Position numbers and translations under genes: made by a program. DNA of 64,000 bases from Lytechinus pictus. Taxonomy: Eukaryota > Echinodermata > Echinoidea > Temnopleuroida > Toxopneustidae. The notes under the pieces are model-generated. The model had not been told where the DNA came from. It searched no databases and saw only the letters and a list, made by a program, of their open reading frames with translations. Below are positions 13,463 to 58,108 of the stretch, piece by piece (the first letter of the stretch is position 1; the number at the start of each line of letters is the position of its first letter). Location: contig NC_087257.1 in the NCBI RefSeq assembly GCF_037042905.1, forward strand, positions 12,932,001 to 12,996,000, given 5' to 3'.

Positions 13463-14530
13463 ATCGTTGACAGGATATTCAAGCCGATACCTTATTCAAA
13501 CTAATGACTGGATATCAAATATACGTTTAATAAAACAAGCCTGCTTTGAAAAATGTCTTTGTTAAAAAATCATTGATATCTGATGAAATTTAGCCTTTTT
13601 AATCAAACACCTCTTGAATCTGCAATTCTATTCTGATAGGAATATTATAACTCTATCTCACGATCACGATTTTTAATTAGCTATGAAATGAGATGAGAGT
13701 TCATGGAATCAGGAGTTAATTAAAGACAAGATTATACAGAGAGATAATTAATCCTGAAATGGAAGGTGTACACCTATATATATATCACCAAAATTAATTA
13801 TACTTGTAATTAATCACATCAGATCAAATCTAGACAAATAAATTGGAATATTGTTTTTCATGAGTGTATTGAGATTTGAAAGAGGTGAGGATTATTTGTG
13901 CTTTATTAAGTTTCAGTCTGTCTATCCCCCATTGCCCCCCCCCCCTCTATATCCACCCTTAGTCCCTTAAGGCCTGGTCCACTGGCCGACAGACACAAAA
14001 CATATTCATAACGGATACAGCGGACAAGCCAAATTTCTGGGGGGCTCTATCTGTTTTCATCCGCTCCAGACAATGAACAAAATGGACGGATGCTCGATGA
14101 ATATAGAGCGTATGAAACACGTATGCAAAGAGTTCACAACTGACACATAATGTTTTCCAATGGATAGCAAGATACTTTTCCGTATTACATTCTCTCTGAA
14201 TCCATATTAAAGTGCAGTGGGACCAAGGCTTTACCTCTCAATTTCTCTCTCTTTCACTCTGTGCACATGTCTCCCCTTCCGCTTGTACATTCTTCAGTAT
14301 ATTCAAGTTCATGTGTTGATGAAAAGTTAAGAAGTTATTTGAAGGACTTCACTGAAACAGTCCGGACAAATATTGTAATGCAGAAATAACAATAAGAAAC
14401 ATTAAATTAACAAGAGCAAACGCAACAACCACATCATTGTCAATGTTGTTGTCATCATCGTTACCATCACTATCTTGATCACATTTATCAGAAAGAGCAT
14501 TGTCACCACCAACTGTCCATCACCATTCTT

Positions 14531-14660
14531 ATTATCGTCATCATCATATCATCATCATCATCACCATCATTATCACCATCATATTTATCAACGTCATCAT
14601 GATCATCATGATCATCATCTTCATCATCATCATCATGACCATCATCATCATCATCATGAC

Positions 14661-14693
<33 letters not shown>

Positions 14694-14735
14694 GACCATC
14701 ATCATTGTCATCATCACCATAATAATCCTCTTCCT
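14531..14735. repeat. (ATC)n microsatellite
   Basis: Imperfect CAT/ATC trinucleotide array. Poly-His, poly-Ile and poly-Met frames on either strand are artefacts. Confidence 0.9.
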
Positions 14736-14891
14736 CTTCTTAGTCCTCACCATCCTCCCTTATATTTATTTTCATTTTCAATATCATATTCATGTTAATC
14801 TTCATTTTTATCATTATCATCATTATCATAATTACCACCACTGCCAACGAAGTCACCATCACCACCACCTGCACCATTCCTTTCTAATTAC

Positions 14892-50814
<35,923 letters not shown>

Positions 50815-50821
50815 GTCTCCT

Positions 50822-50839
50822 TCAACTCCTCTTCGCCAT
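50822..50839 (-). promoter_or_regulatory. Five-codon upstream ORF in the PTPRN-like 5' leader
   Basis: ATGGCGAAGAGGAGTTGA reads M-A-K-R-S-stop. Its ATG sits in a good Kozak context (A at -3, G at +4), arguably better than that of the main start. The stop ends 7 nt before the main start codon, so scanning ribosomes would have to leak past it or reinitiate. Transcription through this point is assumed, because the leader is not mapped. Confidence 0.5.
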
Positions 50840-50960
50840 GTTGATGTTATGGTCCACTAAAATGGTCCTTTTTACTATCCTAAAACATGGGTGATTGTCA
50901 AAAAGAAAACTGAAAACCTCACAAGATCCTAGCAGTCCGCCGCTCCGCGACTGCCCGTAT

Positions 50961-50991
50961 GTATACCAATGGTGTATAAAACTTGGTATAC
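50961..50991 (-). promoter_or_regulatory. Candidate core promoter of the PTPRN-like gene (TATA-like box inside an inverted repeat)
   Basis: On the minus strand TTTTATAC (50981-50974) lies about 160 nt upstream of the start codon. It sits between the two arms of a 9-bp inverted repeat (GTATACCAA at 50961-50969, TTGGTATAC at 50983-50991). One arm also gives a CCATTGG, a CCAAT-type sequence. The stretch downstream to the ATG is relatively GC-rich (CGGAGCGGCGG). If the box is used, transcription would start near 50945 with a leader of about 130 nt. Confidence 0.35.
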
Positions 50992-51457
50992 CCCGTACCG
51001 AATCACAATGATGCGATGGAAATGGCTTCATCCTATAGTCTATATTCAGACCCTCAATCTCAATCTATACATTCATACCTCAATAATCACTCTCTTAGTA
51101 AATGATACAAGGATATTTAATAATATTTTCAATACTGTATCACTCGTGTATTCAAAAAGTTAGGTCTAATTACATTGTCTTAAGATTTAATCAAATTTTA
51201 ATCACAAACTTCCAGTAGATTTTCGAAATGAGTATAGAACATAAATCTACGGAAGGGTACAACCGGTCTAACAGCTGATTACCCATGCCCAAACTCTCCT
51301 CCTTTATCAAATCTATTATCGTCATTTTCATTTTTTTTTATCATTCATTTAAAGCATTATATCATTAAGGCAGCCATGCCTTAATGTATTTTAACACTGC
51401 AAGGAACAAGAATGTTTTTCTAGACCTCCATGTATCATGAATTATTTTTCTATGCGA

Positions 51458-51465
51458 TGACGTCA
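51458..51465. promoter_or_regulatory. Perfect CRE palindrome upstream of the PTPRN-like gene
   Basis: TGACGTCA, the full CREB/ATF palindrome, about 640 bp upstream of the start codon. Granin and other dense-core-granule genes are often CREB-responsive, which makes it a plausible input. The same octamer occurs elsewhere in the window (9356, 41882, 45227, 51975), so it may be chance. Confidence 0.3.
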
Positions 51466-51780
51466 GAAAATAAATATGCGTGGGAGAATTACGTTCGCAA
51501 AATAATGCTTTTGATGTCGGTTCCTCCGCTCATTCCCCTTTATGTCTTTCGATTTCTTTCTCTCACTCCCCCCTCCCCCTTCTCTTTCTTTCTATCTTTC
51601 TCTCTCTCTCTCTCTCTCTCTTCTCTCTTTTTAGGGCCTTTCCCTTGCCTCTACATCATCCCCCACTAAAGAAGTTCTCTTTCTTAATGCACAATTTATT
51701 ATTTATGATATTCATTGCTCTGAAATTGTTCATCTCTTCATCATGAACGACACTTTTTTTCTGAAGGGATGCTGTTTTAT

Positions 51781-52457
51781 TTAAAGGACAAGTCCACCCC
51801 AACATAAAGTATATTTAAATAAAAAGATAAAAATCCAACAAGCACAACACTGAATATTTCATCGAAATCGGATGTAAAATAAGAAAGTTATGACATTTTA
51901 AAGTATTGTTTAATTTCACAAAACAGTTACTAGTATATGCACATCCTGGTCGGTATGCAAATAAGGGTACTGATGACGTCATCCACTTACTTTTTCTTTT
52001 GTATTTTATTATATGAATTATGTAATATTCTCATTTTCTTCTTAGCATTAGCATTGTTTTTTTTATACTATATGGGTCAGTCAAGTTGGTCCTTATTGTC
52101 AAATCTGTAAAACAATGAAATATTGTATAATCCAAACAATAAAAAACAAAAGAAATAGTGAGGGACATCATCAACTGTCTCATGTCCATGTCACTGAGTT
52201 GTGCATATCACTGTTTTGTGAAAAATAATCGAAACCCTAAAATGTCATCACTTTCTAATTTTGTGTCCGATTTTGATGAAATTCACGCATGTACAGTATA
52301 TGATATTTATCTATAAGTAAAAGCAAAACAAAACAGTATTATATGTAAGCAAAATATCTAAAAAACAGTGCTTGTATTGTATGTTCGGCGTTATGCAAGT
52401 TTGATTTTTCTTTATTTATTCAAATCTCCATTTTTCTGGGATGGACATGACCTTTAA
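51781..52457. mobile_element. MITE family D (TTAA ends), copy 3 with internal insertion
   Basis: Bounded by TTAAAGGACAAGTCCACCCC and ATGGACATGACCTTTAA. About 100 bp of foreign sequence (52286-52392, CATGTACAGTATATGATATT ...) interrupts the right arm. It includes a TGACGTCA at 51975. Confidence 0.8.
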
Positions 52458-54577
52458 GTACAATGGCTTCCTTTGTTTGCTCACGCGTTACATACATCTT
52501 CACTTCTTTTTTTTTTTACATCAGCGTATTATTTTTTATGGATTCTACAAAAGAAGATGAAATCCCCATAGGCCTAACCATATCATTATCATGATTACTA
52601 CTGATATCACTATTATCATCGTTAACAATATATAATTTAACCTTCATAGTCGTTATCAGTATCACCATTATAAACACTTTTTAATTCAGATTTATGAGTG
52701 GAAAGTGGAGGGGTCCACGAAAAGGCTGAAATTGCGGGATTACAAAACAAATCTTAAACTAAACACGACATGATGTCGTTATTGCTTCGGCTTGTCATGT
52801 CGTCTAACGATTTTTAAACTGCATTTTTATCTAATCGTAACTGGAAATAGGAGTTCACATTTTCATGGCAATACTTACCACGGTAACTTTAAGATGTATA
52901 TATATGATTAATTCTGTTGCAATAACTTGATTACAAAATATCTTTATTTTATAACTTCATAATGCAAATCAAATCTGAATGATATTTCTGACCCTTTTGT
53001 TACCTACTTTTAAGTTCAAAACAGATTTTTTTCCCCACTACATAATTATTCCAATCCCAGGCAGGCACTTTTCCATACAATGTAATGTCTCATTCAATCA
53101 ACCGTTTTCCTCTTTCAAATGTAGATGATTTTAAGTGTATACAATCTTTGAATGTAAATCAGTTTTTAATGTAAACATTGCACCGTAAGTCTGCAGACAA
53201 CAGCGCTGCATTGTTTGCATATATATGTTTTGTATCTATAATAAACCAAAATTGAATTAATCTTAATTTGAATCAAATTGAGTTGAATTAAATGGATTTG
53301 ACTGCATGGGTTTATTAACCATTAGGTATAAGTGTACTTTTTTTAAAGATTATAAAAAAAAACACAAAGAAACAAAATAGCAGCAAGAATGGTTTAAAAT
53401 GACTGATTTGTTTTCTCTCTCTCTCTCTCTCTCGTAGAAGTGTGAATGAAATAAGGTGCCTTATGCTGTATAAATGCAGTCTACGAGACAACTATTTATA
53501 CTTTTAAGTTTTCTGAGAGAATGGCATGTATATTAGTTAATAAACCACTATATATCACATGTCATAGGGGAGAGATACACACATGAGATGTCATAATTAA
53601 AATTTCTTTAGAAAACAAAAACAAAACAAAGCAAAAAAATATATATAATTGTTTTCTAATTGATTTATACTGTTCTTTTGTTGTTGTTGTTTTTCTTGTT
53701 TCTGCTTCATCTTTATCGCAGCTGTCTCTTAAAATTATCAGTTGTGAATTCTATGAAATAACAACAAATTCCTGTATACACGTGCAGAGAATACACCTGC
53801 AACCAGCCAGTGACATATACCCCTGTTTTCTTCTTCTCAAAATCACAAAGACAAACCAAATATTTGTCTTGACTTATGAATAAATGAATAGATATGAAAT
53901 TCGATTGATAAGCTTCACAGTTAGGCGATCCACGCAGTCGCATTTTTTTATTATTTTAATCCAGAAAGGACGAATTACGCAAAGTGGAATACGTGATGGT
54001 ATCACTGCATGAGTAATTAACGAACTTTTTTTTCTTGTTTCGTTAAATTATCTAGCTCGAACCCGAAGCTCAAGAGGGGGTCAATAATATTGGGGGTAAT
54101 CCTTATCGCTTGCTTTATCTTGGTTTGTAATCAATAAATTAACATGAAAAAATCAGAATAGATCTTCCATTGAACACTCTATGAGTTGATGATTTCATGA
54201 CCCAGCCCAAATTTCCGGATTGATATTTCACATTTTCGTCAAAAATAATAAGCCAGCAGGATATTTGTATATCAAATAGGGCTTATTAATTGATGAAAAC
54301 ACTAATAAACAAAGTTCCATTGAAACACACTAAGACAATTAGCCAAAACCATCACCAATCGCACAAAATACCTTTTATTTTTTTTCATTAATCTTTTTTG
54401 TGGGGGGGGGGTTCATGTAGGGAAAGGACTTCTTATATATGAAAGCAATATGTGCATGTTGAAAAATAAGAACTGCACGTTCTTTCTTCCATTGACTGCA
54501 TTTTTCTTTTCAACGATCACTCACTTTAACAACAATAAAAATAACGTTTTATTTACCCGGGGTAGGCAATTTGGTTC

Positions 54578-54785
54578 TATGACATTTGCTCCGGCGGACC
54601 GGCGACAATTGTTGCTCCGCCGTAAATTCCACACACCAATGGAATGACCAAATTTAACCCTGGATTCAACCCTATACCCTACCCTAAACCTTACCCTAAA
54701 CCTAACATAAAACCCTTATATCGCAATCCAAACCCTTTATATCGTAGACGAAATAAAGCCCGGAACAAAAATTAATATAGTGTCA
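54578..54785. repeat. Dispersed repeat with CCTAACCCTAAA-like block, copy 2
   Basis: ATGACATTTGCTCCGG, AAATTCCACACACCAATGGA, TACCCTAAACCTTACCCTAA and AATAAAGCCCGGA follow the order seen at 11698-11912. Confidence 0.55.
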
Positions 54786-54899
54786 CCAGCCAAGTTAGTT
54801 ATGAAATTGCCCTACCAACGTCGCTACATAAAAATATGATCATACCCTTTTCTAATGTACTATACTGAGAACCTGTAGCAACAAGGCAGAAGTTACCTT

Positions 54900-55010
54900 T
54901 TTGCAGGTCTTTGGTATGACTAGGATCGAACCCCGGCGACCTTCTGTTCATAAAACGGCTTGCAGCCGCTCTACCGGGCGCTCTACCACCGAGCCAACTC
55001 CGTGAAAGCT
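54900..55010 (-). mobile_element. tRNA-derived SINE head
   Basis: Minus strand: GAGTTGGCTCGGTGGTAGAG (A box), a partial duplication of CGGTAGAGCG, and CCGGGGTTCGATCC (B box). The cloverleaf is not clean, so a SINE or tRNA pseudogene rather than a functional tRNA. Confidence 0.65.
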
Positions 55011-56344
55011 TCCCCCATAATGTAGGCCCATGGACGCTACTCTATTCCAATTTGTAAAAATTATCTGAATACTCGAACAAATACAAAATCCTTGCACTAA
55101 CCCAAAAAAAATATATTGATGACAGTACATTAATAAATTTACCTAATTTTTTTTCTCGGTTATTCACTGCAGCCTAATTAATTAATTATCATCATGATCG
55201 TAAACGAGTCAATCAATTCACAACCAGTCTGCAATCACCAATGATCCAATGCGGTCCTCTGATTGGTTGCAAATGGAGTTCCGCTCAGAATAGCGCTTTT
55301 TGATTGGTCAAAAGTTCAGGGGGTTGACAGAGATTCCACGTTTTCTTCGTTCGATGCCTGCTGTTGTACAAGGTTAAAAATAGACCGCCCTAGATATAGC
55401 CAATTTCGATTTAATGACAAACTTTCAGATTTGTATCATCATGATATGACCGAAATGTTTATCTCCAGATTGTTGATGAAGATAAATTGTTCAGATATTC
55501 AGGGGCACTTAAATCCGCAAAAACAATCATGAACGCTTCCCGTGAGCGCTTTGATTGATTTGCAGTAAGGGGCGAAATCTTTCATTTTTTGGTCATCACG
55601 GGGCTGGTTTAAATTCTTTGATGAAACGTTGCAATTCCAAGCACAATGGGCGATTTGGAATGACAGATTAAAACAACAATGTTTATTTTAATAAAATGAC
55701 CACCAATCAATATAATTTGGTTTGAGATTAGTACAGGGGGTGTGGAACGGTTTGAAAACGTGGCGGGGTTGACCCCCCCCCCCCCCCACCTTCTCCCTCC
55801 CCCAAGAAAATCAGCTGTCCTGTTTACGTTTTTTTTTTGGTAAACAGTTATTGAAAAAAAAAATGGAGGAGCTTGAGCTGAGGGGATTGTTTGTCAAGAA
55901 AAAAAGAGGATTACATAATTTATTGGACATTCACGGTCGAAGAAGAGAGAAAATGTAATGAGAAAACTAAGATTGAAATGAAAATTGAGAAAGGGTCTCC
56001 GCAGGTTCGAGGAGCTCGAGCTGAGGGATTTTGGGCCCGGTTGGGGCGGGCGCGGCGATGCTGGTATCATAGGCTGGTATGCTTACGCGCTTTTAAGTTT
56101 TGCGCGCATAACTTTTCTGACCAGCCACGCGCACTGACCTCCATTGCCGGATGCCTTTTTGGCAAAAAGAAAAGACAAATTCAAGATGGCAGCTTTCAAC
56201 TTCGAGACGAAGTGAGCGTGGATTTTGTAACATGCTTATTATAAGTCTGCCTCATTAATCAAGTTGTAACAAATTTGGTCAGGGTGAGTGGGCATAACTT
56301 CATATCTTATGTCGTTGATGATAAAGTAAGGAGGGTGTGAAGGA

Positions 56345-56625
56345 GACTGTTGTTGATGATGATGATGATGATTATGATGATGATGGTGAAGATGGTGAAC
56401 ATCAGGGTTTGAATGATGATGATGATGATGATGAAGAGGAGGAGGAGGGTGATAATAGTGATGGTGATAATAATCATGATAGTGATGATTAAGGTGGTGT
56501 TGATGATGATGATGATGATGGTGGTGTCGGTGATGATGATGATGATAATGAAGGTGATGTTGATGATGATGATGGTGATGCTATTGTTTATGGTGAGAGT
56601 GATGACATTGGTGATGCTGCCAGCG
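56345..56625. repeat. (ATG)n microsatellite
   Basis: Imperfect GAT/ATG units with GAG and GGT variants. Confidence 0.9.
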
Positions 56626-57251
56626 GAAGTTTAATGTTAGGATGGGGGGTCGGGTGTCCGGACACTTTATATTCTCGAAGCCTTCTATTTTGTCTTTAGA
56701 TTACACTAAAAATATGAATTCAATAGCCTAGTTATAATCATCTTCTATTTTGTTCTCTATAATATTTCCTAACATTTTATACTAAAAATTGACGAAACTT
56801 CGCTTGTAAATTTTTCCAAATGACTTTCTAAAATTGATCGTCCGGACACACCACCTGTCCGGACACACAACATCTTGGTATACACGTCAATTTTTATTAA
56901 GATTATGCAGAGTTTCTCGAAATAAAATTAGAGAGTGTTATATGGGGCTGATAATCTTTTAATGAGAGAGAAAATGAAAAATGGTGGGGAAAAGGGCAGA
57001 GAGTGAGTGAGAGAAAAGGGGAGTTGGATAGAATGGAAGAGGCAGAAAGAATGAGTGAGAGAGAGGGAGAGAGGGAGAGGGGGAGAAGAGGAGGTAGTGA
57101 GAGTCACAAAAGAAAGAGAGATGGAAGGGGAGAGAGCGGAGGGTTGGCGAAGAGAGGAGAGGGGTGGGATACAGGTAGATGAAGGTGCATTAATTGAATT
57201 ACCTTGCTTTTAATGAATTATCAGGTGTTTGGCTGAGAAAATGAGGAAGAC

Positions 57252-57485
57252 ATGACACTTTCCGAAGCTACAAGCTGGATCTTGTATCTAGTCTTTGTTC
57301 AATGCGTTATCTCCTCGGACCATGATCACTGCATGCAGTCAGCGTGCATCTGTGAACGGACAAGATTGATCTGTAATCCACATCACATGGGAGAAGAACA
57401 GCAGGAACTGCTTGATGAGATACCAACTCCTCTTCGTGAGCAGCATTTTCCAGCGTTCGAAGAGGCGTTAGTATTACACGGATGA
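57252..57485 (+). CDS. LRR gene exon 1: signal peptide and LRRNT cap (3' end uncertain)
   Basis: The ATG at 57252 opens a signal peptide (MTLSEATSWILYLVFVQCVI, then SS). An N-terminal LRR cap with cysteines C-x4-C-x-C-x6-C (CMQSACICERTRLIC) follows, then IPTPLREQHFPAFEEALVLH, typical lead-in to a first repeat. The open frame ends at TGA 57483-57485. Possible donors are TTA|GTATTA after EEAL (phase 0) and CTTC|GTGAGC earlier (phase 1, strong). Neither matches the phase-2 start of the next LRR exon, so an intermediate exon, an assembly change in the (ATG)n array or a non-consensus donor must be involved. Confidence 0.65.
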   Translation: MTLSEATSWILYLVFVQCVISSDHDHCMQSACICERTRLICNPHHMGEEQQELLDEIPTPLREQHFPAFEEALVLHG

Positions 57486-57989
57486 TGCTGGTGATGTGAG
57501 AGAAATGACCATGATGGCATATCACTGTTGATGATGATGATGATGGTGATGGTGGTGGTGGTGGTGATGGTGATGATGGTAGTGATGATGATGATGATGA
57601 TGCAGGTGATGATGATAATGATGATTATGATGACAATGGCGGTGGTGGTGGTAATAATGATGATGATGATGATAATGTTCATCATCATTATGATGATGAA
57701 GAAGATGATGAAGATAATGATGATGATTATCATCAATGATCATCATTATTATTGTAATGATGATAATTAGATTAAGTGATGATAGAAATGTTCAAATAAT
57801 GACGAATGTAAAGATGATAATCCCGACAATGAAACTGATGCTGCTATTTATGATTATGGTGATTTTGATGATGATGATGAGATGATGATGATGATGATGG
57901 TTATGATGATGATGATGATGATGATGATGGTTATGATGATGATGATGATGATGATGGATATGATGATGATGATGATGATGATGATGGTT

Positions 57990-58022
<33 letters not shown>

Positions 58023-58025
58023 GTT

Positions 58026-58058
<33 letters not shown>

Positions 58059-58061
58059 GTT

Positions 58062-58108
<47 letters not shown>

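Larger units (their letters stand above)
1..14891. other. Left flank: repeat-rich DNA, no exon recognised
   Basis: If exon 7 splices onward, this is a large intron of the PTPRN-like gene. I found no exon of phase 1 with the expected ectodomain or phosphatase motifs. Repeats are listed separately. A GC-richer island at 12.2-12.8 kb has ORFs on both strands but no family resemblance. Unassigned AT-rich stretches include 1-590, 2.04-3.48, 7.73-8.5, 8.8-11.7 and 13.5-14.5 kb. Confidence 0.5.
50815..57251. other. Head-to-head intergenic region between the PTPRN-like and LRR genes
   Basis: 6.4 kb. It contains the putative PTPRN-like promoter, a TTAA-flanked MITE, a tRNA-derived SINE, a dispersed CCTAA-rich repeat, a CpG-richer stretch at 55.7-56.2 kb, (ATG)n at 56.3-56.6 kb and a GA-rich purine tract (57.06-57.18 kb) just upstream of the LRR gene start. 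No convincing ORF. Confidence 0.5.

Noticed and set aside
55891..56244. 117-residue plus-strand ORF in the GC-rich island
   Set aside because: No domain, no splice context, and duplicated nucleotide phrases suggest non-coding DNA.
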